A stretch of DNA of 64,000 bases. It comes from Flavobacterium sp. CECT 9288 (lineage in GTDB: Bacteria > Bacteroidota > Bacteroidia > Flavobacteriales > Flavobacteriaceae). The notes beneath the pieces are model-generated. The model was given only the letters and a program-made list of their open reading frames with translations, was not told the origin of the DNA and searched no databases. The stretch's first letter is position 1, and every line of letters begins with the position of its first letter. Location of the stretch: contig NZ_OU957226.1 in assembly GCF_918731615.1 (NCBI RefSeq), positions 1,922,001 to 1,986,000 on the forward strand, read 5' to 3'. This document shows, in pieces, positions 34,278 to 43,158 of the stretch. The translations under genes were made by a program, and so were the position numbers.

Positions 34278-34865
34278 ATGATTTTAAACGAATTTTATAA
34301 CGAAAAAAAGAGCGCTATCGAAACGGAGTTTTCTTCTAATGCGCCAATAGTACATCTTTACAGTGATGCAGTTTTTAAAACAGCAGTTACAAGTCCAATC
34401 GTAATGTTCAAATATGATACTGTTGCTTGGGAAACATCTTCTGAAAAAAACTATAAAGCAGATGTGTCTTTTTGTATTTATGTAGTGCTGCCAGTTGGTA
34501 CCCTTTCTTCAACAAGCTACGAGGATGTATTCGAAATCGCTCATCGCATAGATAAAGCGATATTGACCACTAGTAGTAGTAATGCCAATTTAGACACTAA
34601 TTCAACGTTTAAGGTAAAAGAAAAGCAATGGAACAATGAGGAAGTGTATTGGGCTAAAAACGACTATTTTATTTGGGAAATGACCTATAAAACAACATTG
34701 GTCGAAAATATCTTGAAAAAGAAATACATCCTTTTCAATAATGGATTGAGTAATGAAGAGCTAGAGGCACTTGGCTACGACTTAAACTCAGGGATAATTG
34801 GAATCAACCCAAATCAAGTTGAAGGAACTGTAGATTTAGACACAGCTTCAGCAACTACTACTTAA
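34278..34865 (+). CDS. Tail terminator-like protein (195 aa)
   Basis: The start is ATG 34278 (MILNEFYNEKKSAIETEF), not the upstream ATG at 34245, which lies before the -7 box. The middle has FKYDTVAWETSSEKNYKADVSFCIYVVL, a pattern of small alpha/beta tail-completion proteins, and DTNSTFKVKEKQW. The C-terminal 30 residues are low complexity (Asp/Thr-rich). First gene of the sheath-side cluster, where tail terminators often lie. Function inferred from size, place and a weak pattern. Confidence 0.5.
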   Translation: MILNEFYNEKKSAIETEFSSNAPIVHLYSDAVFKTAVTSPIVMFKYDTVAWETSSEKNYKADVSFCIYVVLPVGTLSSTSYEDVFEIAHRIDKAILTTSSSNANLDTNSTFKVKEKQWNNEEVYWAKNDYFIWEMTYKTTLVENILKKKYILFNNGLSNEELEALGYDLNSGIIGINPNQVEGTVDLDTASATTT

Positions 34866-34966
34866 AATCTTAGCGCTATTAAATTAAGAGCAGACAACAC
34901 ATATACAAACGACAACGACCGAATCTAAAATTTATTTAACCTAATACCCTTTTTTAAACCCCAAAC

Positions 34967-35146
34967 ATGAAAAGAAGTAGAACACTATTAAACAAAAGAA
35001 GAGAATATGTAATCAATTATTTGAATATGAATCAAGCAAAACAAATGAAAGTTGTCGTATCTGAGCTTTCGGATAACTTGTTTCTCACAGAGCGTACAAT
35101 TTATACCATTATAAACGAAGGGCTCGCTACTGAAGCCAGAGCCTAA
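34967..35146 (+). CDS. Small HTH DNA-binding protein, candidate late activator (59 aa)
   Basis: A compact basic protein (MKRSRTLLNKRREYVINYL) with a helix-turn-helix-like section (VVVSELSDNLFLTERTIYTIINEG), where TERTIYTII would be the recognition helix. It follows the tail-terminator gene and lies behind the repressor-controlled promoter. Only 4 bp separate its stop from a CTGAAACTACTG box. It is the best candidate in the window for the factor that reads these boxes, but there is no direct evidence. It is short enough to be missed by gene callers. Confidence 0.6.
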   Translation: MKRSRTLLNKRREYVINYLNMNQAKQMKVVVSELSDNLFLTERTIYTIINEGLATEARA

Positions 35147-35150
35147 AACA

Positions 35151-35212
35151 CTGAAACTACTGGTTTTGACAGTCAATAAAATTGGAAAAAGCAAGTTTGA
35201 ACTTTAAATTTG
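35151..35212 (+). promoter_or_regulatory. Late-type promoter for sheath operon, CTGAAACTACTG box
   Basis: CTGAAACTACTG at 35151-35162, a TTG at 35182-35184, and a perfect TAAATTTG at 35205-35212, 54 bp from the box start and 20 bp after the TTG. This is the cleanest example of the motif combination. The 230-nt leader to the sheath ATG at 35444 has no gene. Confidence 0.82.
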
Positions 35213-35443
35213 TACTTGATATCAAAAGCAAGTTTATCTCTTGGCCAAGAGTAAAATTCAATTTAAAAAACTGTTTTTTGAAAGCTTTCCAAAAATAGTA
35301 AACTACTTTTTGGATTCCAGATTACAAATACCTTTTTAAAATTAAAATCATTAAAAATAAAAAGTTTTTAAACTTTTTACAGTCCATCTTTTGCCTCTTT
35401 TTAACGCAAAAGTAAAATTTAAACAATTAAAACAATTTATATT

Positions 35444-36775
35444 ATGAGTACATTAAATGATGTTGTGATTAACAAACTATCAGGCGGATTAGGGAGAAGA
35501 ACACCAGATCAAGACATGGTTTCAGGATTACTTTTTGACGGAGTTCCAACTTCAAAATTACTTTTTGAAAAAGTAGAGCGTTTGGCTTCATTAGAAGATG
35601 CAGAAGCCTTAGGAATTACTGCTGATTACGATGTAAACGGGCAATCGGCTTACTATCAAATTCAACAATTTTTCAGGATGAATCCTTCTGGAGACTTGTA
35701 TATTATGAGAACATCGGCAACTTCTTATGAGGACATTGTTGATAAAGCAATGGCTATGCAGGAACAGGCCAACGGGAATATTCGCCAATTGGCAATTATT
35801 TTTTCTGGAGAAGCTACATTTGCCGACACACAAGCTGCTGTTTTAAAAGCACAAACACAAGCAGCCCTTGGTTACAAAGATTACATGCCTTTTGAGGTAA
35901 TTTTAGAGGGAAAAGGGTTTGATCCTGATACTGCTATGAATCTATCTGAATTGAACGCAGAAAATGTATCTGTTGTAATTGCCATTGATGTTGAGAAAGC
36001 TTTTGAGCAAAAATTGTTTATGAAAGGTAGTACAGCAGAGAATGACAAACTCTATACTTTAGCTTATAACGAGAAATTAGTGCCAGTAGAAAATTCTTAT
36101 AATATTTACAAGGTGCAGAAAATCGATAACAGTAATAATGACGATAAAGAGGGGCTTGAATTCACTTTCAAAGAGGTTTACATAAATACAGCAGCAGTAG
36201 GATTAGCATTAGGGGCTATCTCTAAAGCAAAAGTATCTGAGAACATCGCTTGGATCGAAAAATTCAATCTTACTGGCGAGGGTTTTTCCAAAGCTGGTTT
36301 TGTAGGCGGTAAAGAAATTAAAACGTTAGGAACTTTAAACGGGCTAAACGAAAAGAGATTCATTTTTGCTAGAACCCACACAGGATTATCAGGTGTTTAT
36401 TTTAACGACAGCCACACTTGTACTATGGGTACATCAGACTTTGCTTATGTAGAGAACAACCGTACAATAAATAAAGCAACTCGTTTATTGCGTACTGCTT
36501 TATTACCAAAATTAGCTTCTCCAGTTTTGGTAGATATTGATGGAAAATTACCTCAATCCGTTTCAAAAAGCTTTGAAGGCTTATGTAGATCTGCTTTAGA
36601 AGGAATGGTGGCGAACCAGGAAGTTTCAGATTTTGATGTATATGTAGATCCAAAACAAAACATTTTGGCAACATCAGAATTAAAAGTGAAAGCAGAAATC
36701 ACCCCAATTGGTACAGCTCGTAAAATTATGGTTGATTTAGGATTCAAAAATCCTTTCGGAATCGACAAAGCATAA
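35444..36775 (+). CDS. Contractile tail sheath protein, DUF2586-like (443 aa)
   Basis: Single sheath subunit. N-terminal MSTLNDVVINKLSGGLGRRTP is typical of Bacteroidota phage sheaths. The C-terminal domain SFEGLCRSALEGMVAN ... LKVKAEITPIGTARKIMVDLGFKNPF carries the conserved sheath handshake region. The length is normal for a one-gene phage or tailocin sheath, whereas T6SS has two proteins (TssB/TssC). It polymerises around the tube and contracts to drive it into the target envelope. Confidence 0.85.
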   Translation: MSTLNDVVINKLSGGLGRRTPDQDMVSGLLFDGVPTSKLLFEKVERLASLEDAEALGITADYDVNGQSAYYQIQQFFRMNPSGDLYIMRTSATSYEDIVDKAMAMQEQANGNIRQLAIIFSGEATFADTQAAVLKAQTQAALGYKDYMPFEVILEGKGFDPDTAMNLSELNAENVSVVIAIDVEKAFEQKLFMKGSTAENDKLYTLAYNEKLVPVENSYNIYKVQKIDNSNNDDKEGLEFTFKEVYINTAAVGLALGAISKAKVSENIAWIEKFNLTGEGFSKAGFVGGKEIKTLGTLNGLNEKRFIFARTHTGLSGVYFNDSHTCTMGTSDFAYVENNRTINKATRLLRTALLPKLASPVLVDIDGKLPQSVSKSFEGLCRSALEGMVANQEVSDFDVYVDPKQNILATSELKVKAEITPIGTARKIMVDLGFKNPFGIDKA

Positions 36776-36874
36776 TGTATTGAATTCGTTATAATTCACC
36801 AACAATAAAAAAATCACAACCACTACCCTTCTAATTGGATTGTGATAAAAAACAAATAAATAAAAGAGTATAGC

Positions 36875-36892
36875 TCCTGATCGTTATCGGGA
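36875..36892 (+). terminator. Hairpin between sheath and tube genes
   Basis: TCCTGAT / ATCGGGA with a 4-nt loop (one G-T pair), followed by TAAAAAAAA and not a T run. It may be a processing site or partial attenuator that sets the sheath to tube ratio, since both are needed in high, equal amounts. Confidence 0.35.
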
Positions 36893-36917
36893 TAAAAAAA
36901 ACAAATAAACGCTAGAT

Positions 36918-37343
36918 ATGAATAAATTACCATTAATTAACGGACAACAACACAGCTGGTCATCAATTGAAGTAAGTATTGCAGGCAATATCGTTACTGG
37001 TATCACTGCTGTAAACTATAGTGACTCAGTATCTAAAGAAAACCATTATGGAGCTGGAGACATGCCAGTACACAGAGGTAGAGGGAAGTATGAAGCAAAA
37101 GCTTCAATTACTTTATACAACTACGAAGTAGAATCTATTTTGGCGGCTTTACCAAAAGGACAAAGATTGCAAGATGTAAACCCTTTCAGTATCATCGTAA
37201 GTTACCTTGATGATAGTAACGAAGTAATTACACATACTGTAAGAAACTGTGAGTTCAACTCAAACAGCAGAGGAATTAGCCAAGGCGATACCAAAATTGC
37301 GGTTTCTTTTGATTTGATTTGCTCACATATTGAGTGGAACTAA
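36918..37343 (+). CDS. Tail tube protein (141 aa)
   Basis: Right size and position for the inner tube subunit. The pattern WSSIEVSIAGNIVTGITAVNYSDS, then KENHYGAGDMPVHRGRGKYEAKASITLYNYE, and a C-terminal GISQGDTKIAVSFDLICSHIEWN resembles tube proteins of contractile Bacteroidota phages. Hexameric rings would stack inside the sheath on the hub. Confidence 0.8.
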   Translation: MNKLPLINGQQHSWSSIEVSIAGNIVTGITAVNYSDSVSKENHYGAGDMPVHRGRGKYEAKASITLYNYEVESILAALPKGQRLQDVNPFSIIVSYLDDSNEVITHTVRNCEFNSNSRGISQGDTKIAVSFDLICSHIEWN

Positions 37344-37763
37344 TCATCCTGATTAATTCCTAAAAGTACAATGCCCTTTTCTATTGCTAAAAACCGACTT
37401 AAAAGAGAAACCAAACATTCAATCGCATTACGCAAAACGAATTCAACAGGAATATAACTTTTGCATGCAAACCATTTTACAGACTCTTTATTCGTCCGTT
37501 TTAGATTAGGAATCTTCCTCAAGAGGCTGTGTTGAGATTGTTTAACTCAAAACGAATAACTCAAGCAGCCTCTTTTTTAATGATGTAATTGACATAAACG
37601 ATCCAAAAGTCAATTAGTTACTATAACAATGACATCGATACCTGTGTCAATAAACAACAGCTGGTATGGCTATTTTGATTAAACCATCAAAATAAAAAGC
37701 AAAAGGCCCTTTTCAACTCAGACAATAAGAACTCAATCATACAACCAATAATTAAGTTTCAAC
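37344..37763 (+). other. Gene-poor gap with long-loop hairpin
   Basis: Nothing convincing is coded here. AAGAGGCTG at 37521-37529 and CAGCCTCTT at 37566-37574, followed by TTTT, could end a fraction of transcripts after the abundant tube mRNA. A 28-codon frame beginning MPFSIAKNRLKRETK exists but lacks support. Confidence 0.5.
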
Positions 37764-38108
37764 ATGGAAACAGTACCCTCAAAAAAAACCAATATTCTTG
37801 ACGGAAACATTACTCAAGCGCAATTCAATCAATGGAAATACAAGCATAAAAAAGTAGTTAAACTTACCATTGCAGATGATGATGAAACACGACTATTTGC
37901 TTATTTCAGAAAACCAGATATGAGCATTCGTTCTGCGGTGCTGCAAGCCTCCAAAATGGATGAATTCAAAGCACTCGAAGTGCTTTTCAAAAACTGTTAT
38001 TTGGGAGGCGATGGCAAAATAGAGCAAGAAGACGATTTACGCCTTAATATCACCACAGCATTTTCAGACCATATCCAACCCAAACCAGTTACAATAGAGA
38101 TTTTGTAA
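37764..38108 (+). CDS. Tail assembly chaperone-like protein (114 aa)
   Basis: The section VKLTIADDDETRLFAYFRKPDMS, then LEVLFKNCYLGGDGKIEQED, resembles the 26633 protein, so the island carries two members of this family. In contractile phages this slot between tube and tape measure holds the tail chaperone. No frameshift product is evident. Confidence 0.55.
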   Translation: METVPSKKTNILDGNITQAQFNQWKYKHKKVVKLTIADDDETRLFAYFRKPDMSIRSAVLQASKMDEFKALEVLFKNCYLGGDGKIEQEDDLRLNITTAFSDHIQPKPVTIEIL

Positions 38109-38147
38109 TAACAAAATCCATTTTATCCTTCTGTAAAAACTTCCCTA

Positions 38148-40331
38148 ATGATTATTAAAAACCATACTATAGAACTTAAAGATACCAGTGCTTCTGAAAT
38201 GGCTCGCTTTAGGCAAACTATGCTTAGCATTTGGCGTCAGCAGATGGAAGATGAGAAAAATACTGCTGAAATGCTACAGTATGCTCAATCTTCGAAGATA
38301 AATAATACGACTAATTTTATATCAATAAAAAAAGTTGTAGAGAGTATTAAAAGACATATTGGAAGTATTCATGATAAAATGCTTTTTAATGATTTAGTTG
38401 GAATGCCAATTTATGAAATGAACGTTCCTGTAAATGCAGAAAATGTGACATATCATAATAGTCAGGAAAATGTAAAAGAGGGAGTAATACTTTTAAAATG
38501 GGTTCCTTTTACGGGAATAAATTTAATAACTAAAAATTTTAAAACAGCAATTGAATTTGGGACAGAGAATACCAATTTTACCTTAACAATTTTTAACCAT
38601 GATTTAGTTGATACGGCATTTGAATTTACAGTTCATGACTTTGATCTTTTTCTGGCTCTTTTTGAGTCGTTAGGGATTAAATATACCGATACTGGGAGCA
38701 GAATCGTAATTGATCAATATCTCAAAAAAATAGAAGAAGCCAAAAAGGATCCTAACAAATTAGATGTTATTTATGAATCGCTTCCAAAAATTGTATTTGG
38801 ACAAATAAATGATAATGATTTGTATGAGCATCTTGATCTCATTTTAAATGATATGTCGGCAATGTCCGGTTTTGTAGGGACAAATGAGGATAAAGCCATT
38901 TTGCAAATTCTTTATGCAATAAAGGACAAAGAATCTTTATATGTAAAACTTCGGGATACTGATTTGTTATATAAAATCTATACTAAACTTCATGGTGAAG
39001 AAGTGCAAGACTTATTACGCTTTTTAACTCACTTAGTCTCCGATTTTGATAACACAAAACCAATAGATATTGTATATTTTGACAACACCTACTACTTATT
39101 TAGAGACGTTCATGTAAAAACCGATTGGTCAGGGACTACAATTAATCTAAATAATTATCAAGACAAAACCAAGCTTGTAGGAAAACCAAGAGTATCTTAT
39201 AACCCAAAAGAACTAGACAGAATGTACCCTCCGGGAGTACAAGAGGTCTATGCTCCAGAATATTACATTCATAACAAACCATTTAATCCATTAGCAAAAT
39301 TAAATTTTGGTACAAAATTGGGCAATTTTGGCGAACAAATAGGCGATGACAATACATTCGTTATTGCCTTGAAACTGCACGACATGGCTACTAAACAATC
39401 AAATTGGGATTTGTTCAATATTGCGACAGATTTATTAAGTTTGCTATCTGCTTATGGGGCGTTGCGAATTGTTTTGGCCAAAGGAGTACCTGTAGCCACA
39501 AGAGCATTGGCGGGTGCAATTTTGGCAAAAGATGCCACTCATTACGCCATGCTAAGTAATGGCACTTTAGAAAAATGGCATGCAAACGGCTACGGCTGGC
39601 TTGCCAATTTGTGGATTGCCTTTAGTGTTACTGTAGATCTAGCTTCTTTTGGTTTACCTAATTTATCCAAAATAGCCCGAGAAGGAAAAGCCGCCGCCGA
39701 ATTGGCTGAAACAGCAGAAGATGCCAAAGAAATAAGACGAGTTGCTGAGGAAGCAAATCGACTTATTGAAACAGAAACAGGCAAAGATGTTGCTAAGATG
39801 AGCGAAAAGCAGTTTGAGAAGTTTGTTGAAAAAACAACAAAACTAGAAGATTCTAAAAATCAAGAAAAGATTGCCTTAAATACTTTTGAAAGACAAGGAT
39901 TGATTTCTCAAACAAACAAAGAATTTAATAATAAAAAATATGATATATTTGAATATTCAGATGAAATTGTTTGGAAAGTAGATGACCCTAAATTCATGTG
40001 GAATAATAAGGCAAGACTTTGGGGAGGAGAGTTAGAGTTTGATTTTAACACATACGGTGTTAGTGGTTTAGGAAAAAAATGGGTAGATGAAGCATTTGAA
40101 ATTTTTGGAAACAATATTAAATCTATAAAAGCTGAATGGAAACAATTACCAGAATATCCAGATGGTGAGTCGTTAGGCTATAAAGAGTTTACAAAATCTA
40201 TGGATGTTTTTTGGGATGTTAATAAAGCTGTTGAAAGTACGACTTTTTTTAATACAATGAAACATAAAGGCTTTTCCAAAATTAAAAGTGTGAGCGAAGG
40301 AGAATCTATTATAGTAATTTTAATAAAATAA
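38148..40331 (+). CDS. Polymorphic toxin/effector in the tape-measure position (727 aa)
   Basis: Residues 1-410 are a mixed soluble region with no family I know. Residues about 425-470 have a hydrophobic stretch (LLSLLSAYGALRIVLA, TRALAGAILAKDATHYAML). Residues 481-552 (GYGWLANLWIAFSVTVDLAS to KDVAKMS) form a helical neck that recurs in the two orphan cassettes at 41334 and 42484. The last 175 residues (TFERQGLISQTNKEF to the end) are unique and should be the toxin domain, with no recognised catalytic motif. A small gene follows at once. Its place after tube and chaperone is where a tape measure normally lies, and no other tape-measure candidate is seen, so it could be carried in the tube lumen. 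Role is inferred. Confidence 0.6.
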   Translation: MIIKNHTIELKDTSASEMARFRQTMLSIWRQQMEDEKNTAEMLQYAQSSKINNTTNFISIKKVVESIKRHIGSIHDKMLFNDLVGMPIYEMNVPVNAENVTYHNSQENVKEGVILLKWVPFTGINLITKNFKTAIEFGTENTNFTLTIFNHDLVDTAFEFTVHDFDLFLALFESLGIKYTDTGSRIVIDQYLKKIEEAKKDPNKLDVIYESLPKIVFGQINDNDLYEHLDLILNDMSAMSGFVGTNEDKAILQILYAIKDKESLYVKLRDTDLLYKIYTKLHGEEVQDLLRFLTHLVSDFDNTKPIDIVYFDNTYYLFRDVHVKTDWSGTTINLNNYQDKTKLVGKPRVSYNPKELDRMYPPGVQEVYAPEYYIHNKPFNPLAKLNFGTKLGNFGEQIGDDNTFVIALKLHDMATKQSNWDLFNIATDLLSLLSAYGALRIVLAKGVPVATRALAGAILAKDATHYAMLSNGTLEKWHANGYGWLANLWIAFSVTVDLASFGLPNLSKIAREGKAAAELAETAEDAKEIRRVAEEANRLIETETGKDVAKMSEKQFEKFVEKTTKLEDSKNQEKIALNTFERQGLISQTNKEFNNKKYDIFEYSDEIVWKVDDPKFMWNNKARLWGGELEFDFNTYGVSGLGKKWVDEAFEIFGNNIKSIKAEWKQLPEYPDGESLGYKEFTKSMDVFWDVNKAVESTTFFNTMKHKGFSKIKSVSEGESIIVILIK

Positions 40332-40337
40332 TTAATC

Positions 40338-40772
40338 ATGAAATATTTACACATTTTAGATGTAGATGGGAAAAGATATGGCGGTTCAGATCTTGAAACA
40401 GCATTTAATCATTATTCCAATTTGAATATAAGTCCAGAGTTAAAGAAAAGCTTAAAACTTCGCATTTTTTCTGAAAATAATTTTGAAATTAGTACAAATG
40501 AAATGTCGGAAATTGTTCTTGCTTCTGAGTATAGAATTGATGAACTATTGAAGCATCCTGATTTCAATCCTTTTAAAAAAGAATTAAGAGAACAATTTCC
40601 TGAACAATTCGAAAATCAACCTTTCAAATACAAAGGAGTGACATACTATTTATATCATAAAGGAAGAGAGTATGAAATTGATAAGTTTATATATAATTTA
40701 ACCGGATTTAAAAAGCTTTTAGAGGAACACATAAAAGCTAATCAGCCGTTAAAATATTTTTATAAGAAATAA
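40338..40772 (+). CDS. Putative immunity protein for the 727-aa toxin (144 aa)
   Basis: Starts 6 bp after the toxin stop and has no signal peptide, so it would act in the cytoplasm. This contrasts with the lipoprotein partners of the wall hydrolases. It is acidic and aromatic-rich (FKYKGVTYYLYHKGREYEIDKF). Family unknown. The immunity role comes from the toxin/immunity order seen three times in this block. Confidence 0.55.
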   Translation: MKYLHILDVDGKRYGGSDLETAFNHYSNLNISPELKKSLKLRIFSENNFEISTNEMSEIVLASEYRIDELLKHPDFNPFKKELREQFPEQFENQPFKYKGVTYYLYHKGREYEIDKFIYNLTGFKKLLEEHIKANQPLKYFYKK

Positions 40773-40775
40773 GAA

Positions 40776-41231
40776 ATGGGGAATCATTTGTACGAAAATG
40801 GAGAGTGGATATTTATTAGTAATTCAATTATAGAGGGAAAAACTAATAGGGAGTTTAATCCTTTTGATTTATAATCCAAAAACAAAAAATGGGTCAGTAA
40901 TAAAGACTTAGACCTTAAATACCTAATTGTTTTAGATTTACTCAAAGAGATCATTCCAGAGAAAGCGAATAAAACAGAGATAATGGATGTTGAATTGTCA
41001 GCGGAAGAAACGTTGGGAATAAAAGCCGTTTTTGAACGTTAAATAAATCATTTACTTTCTATTAGGAAGCCCATAAAAGATGGATATACTATAACAGTCT
41101 TTGGAGAAAAAATTGAAGTAGATACCAGAAATGAAATTAATGATATGGATTTAAGAGCTTTTAATGATATTTATTTAATTGCAAAAGAGTGCTTGGATGA
41201 AAACAAATCCATGTATCTTAGTATTGATTAA
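40776..41231 (+). pseudogene. Decayed immunity-like gene with two in-frame TAA codons
   Basis: A single frame from ATG 40776 to TAA 41229-41231 codes a plausible 150-residue protein (MGNHLYENGEWIFISNSI, DLDLKYLIVLDLLKEIIPEK, DGYTITVFGEKIEVDTRNEI) but contains TAA at 40872-40874 and 41040-41042. Coding character continues on both sides of each stop, and single changes from AAA would account for both. Probably an orphan immunity gene in decay. Confidence 0.6.
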
Positions 41232-41261
41232 ATTAGATTTCAAAAACATACTTTATAAAAC

Positions 41262-41293
41262 ACACCCGTTTTCTCCTCCAGAAAAACGGGTGT
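41262..41293 (+). terminator. Terminator of toxin block, copy 1
   Basis: ACACCCGTTTT / AAAACGGGTGT with a short pyrimidine-rich loop and a T run. The same hairpin recurs at 42412-42443 and 43460-43492, once per toxin/immunity unit, and isolates the following orphan cassette from read-through. Confidence 0.88.
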
Positions 41294-41333
41294 TTTTTTG
41301 TTTTTCAAGTACCTTATTTCGTTGTGGTAAAAA

Positions 41334-42049
41334 GGTTATGGCTGGATAGCCTTTAGTGTTACGGTAGATCTAGCTTCTTTTGGTCTACCCAATTTATCCA
41401 AAATAGCCCGAGAAGGAAAAGCCGCCGCCGAACTAGTCGAAACAGCAGAAGATGCCAAAGAAATAAGACGTGTTGCTGAGGAAGCAAATCGACTTATTGA
41501 AACAGAAACAGGCAAAGATGTTGCTAAGATGAGCGACAAAGAATATGACGATTTTTTTGATTATTTATCAAAATGGGAAGGAAGAAAGGTTAGCAAAATA
41601 GGTTATTTAGGAGCTAAAAAACTAAATAGAAAAGAAATTAAAGAATGTATCAAAAAAATAAATGTAATTTCGGAGGGAGAATCGAAGCTAATTATACATC
41701 CAGAAGGTCATAAATTATTGAACGGAAATAAGGCTGGTTTTAATCCATTTAGCTGTAATTTATATGTTCAAAAGGCATGACAGATTACGAAGTTTTACAT
41801 GAGTTTAAGCACTTAGAAGAATATAGAATACTTGGGAAAGATGAATACATTAGAGCGATGAGAGCCGTAAGTGGAGATCTTGAGTTAGATCTTATAAGAA
41901 CTTACAAACGAGAAAAATATGTGTTCGATGAAATTATGAAAAATAAAACTAGATTTAGTGAAGTACAATTAAAAGATGCCCAAGATTACATGAATAAAGT
42001 CATTAAAAATTGTATTGACAGTGATATTGATTTAACAAAAATAAAATAG
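41334..42049 (+). pseudogene. Orphan zincin-like toxin cassette 1, frameshifted
   Basis: Begins with the neck of the 727-aa toxin (GYGWIAFSVTVDLASFGLPN) with no start codon in front. The toxin domain begins after KDVAKMSDKEYDDF. The frame breaks at an A run (41770-41773, four A; cassette 2 has five) so YVQKA ends at 41780. The next frame, MTDYEVLHEFKHLEEYR, carries an intact HExxH-type motif HEFKH at 41798-41812, typical of zinc metallopeptidases, and runs to 42049. As it stands it is both promoterless and frameshifted. A single base would restore the toxin coding sequence. Confidence 0.7.
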
Positions 42050-42052
42050 ACT

Positions 42053-42364
42053 ATGAATACAAAAGAAGAAATAATTGAAAACTTAAAAATTTGGCTAAGA
42101 AAAACAAACGTTATTTCCTATGATAAAGATATTGGCTTTAGATGTTGGGATAAAGAATTAGAAACATTGAGAGATGGCAAAACTGAGAAAGAAGTTTATG
42201 TAGTATCTTTTAAAACAGAAGACTACATAACCTATGATAAAAAAGGTGAAATTGATATGTTTATTGAAGGAATGTATTGTTTTGCAGTTTTTGATGCAGA
42301 AACATTAAATTTATTATACATCAAGAAAAAAATAGGGTATATAGAAGTCGATGGATCTTATTGA
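42053..42364 (+). CDS. Putative immunity protein of zincin cassette 1 (103 aa)
   Basis: Short, acidic protein (EEIIENLKIWLRKTNVISYDKDIGF ... YCFAVFDAETLNLLYIKKKIGYIEVDGSY) starting 3 bp after the toxin frame. It is a close paralogue of the 43133-43441 product. Its intact frame beside a broken toxin suggests that immunity is kept longer than toxicity. Confidence 0.6.
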   Translation: MNTKEEIIENLKIWLRKTNVISYDKDIGFRCWDKELETLRDGKTEKEVYVVSFKTEDYITYDKKGEIDMFIEGMYCFAVFDAETLNLLYIKKKIGYIEVDGSY

Positions 42365-42411
42365 TTCTTTTATAAAAGTGGAATAATGAGATATTGACTA
42401 CTTATGCACTA

Positions 42412-42443
42412 ACACCCGTTTTCTCCTCCAGAAAAACGGGTGT
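42412..42443 (+). terminator. Terminator of toxin block, copy 2
   Basis: Same stem as at 41262-41293. The identical sequence continues past the hairpin for about 70 bp into the neck of the next cassette, so the whole unit boundary was duplicated. Confidence 0.88.
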
Positions 42444-42483
42444 TTTTTTGTTTTTCAAGTACCTTATTTCGTTGTGGTAAAAA

Positions 42484-43158
42484 GGTTATGGCTGGATAGC
42501 CTTTAGTGTTACGGTAGATCTAGCTTCTTTTGGTCTACCCAATTTATCCAAAATAGCCCGAGAAGGAAAAGCCGCCGCCGAATTGGCTGAAACAGTAGAA
42601 GATGCCAAAGAAATAAGACGAGTTGCCGAGGAAGTAAATCGACTTGTTGAAACAGAAGCACGCAAAGATGTTGCTAAAATGAGCAACAAAGAATATGATG
42701 ATTTTTTTGATTATTTATCAAAATGGGAAGGAAGAAAGGTTAGCAAAATAGTTTATTTAGGAGCTAAAAAACTAAATAGAAAAGAAATTAAAGAATGTAT
42801 CAAAAAAATAAATGTAATTTCGGAGGGAGAATCGAAGCTAATTATACTTCCTGAAGGGCATAAATTATTGAACGGAAATAAGGCTGGTTTTAATCCATTT
42901 AATGGTAATTTATATGTTCAAAAAGGCATGACAGATTACGAAGTTTTTCATAAGTTTAAACACTTAGAAGAATATAGAATACTTGGGAAAGATGAATACA
43001 TTGGAGGGATGAGAGCCGTAAGTGGAGATCTTGAGTTAGATCTTGTAAGAACTTACAAACGAGAAGAATATGTGTTCGATGAAATTATGAAGAATAAAAC
43101 TAGATTTAGTGAGGCACAATTAGAAATAGATTATGGAAGCAAAAGAACAAGTAATTGA
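42484..43158 (+). pseudogene. Orphan zincin-like toxin cassette 2, inactive motif and lost C-terminus
   Basis: Same neck and toxin domain as cassette 1, here in one frame through LYVQKGMTDYEVFHKFKHLEEY. The HExxH motif has become HKFKH (GAG to AAG at 42952-42954), removing the catalytic Glu. The end is also changed: a deletion of about 75 bp relative to cassette 1 removes the last 25 or so toxin residues and fuses the frame into the start of the immunity gene (AQLEIDYGSKRTSN). No start codon precedes the neck. Confidence 0.72.

Noticed and set aside
37340..37522. 60-aa minus-strand frame behind the tube gene
   Set aside because: No promoter or start context, overlaps the tube stop, and shows no recognisable protein features.
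41338..41349. ATG-GCT-GGA-TAG as start of orphan toxin cassette 1
   Set aside because: It is out of frame with the neck and stops after three codons; the neck frame itself is preceded by a TAA with no start.
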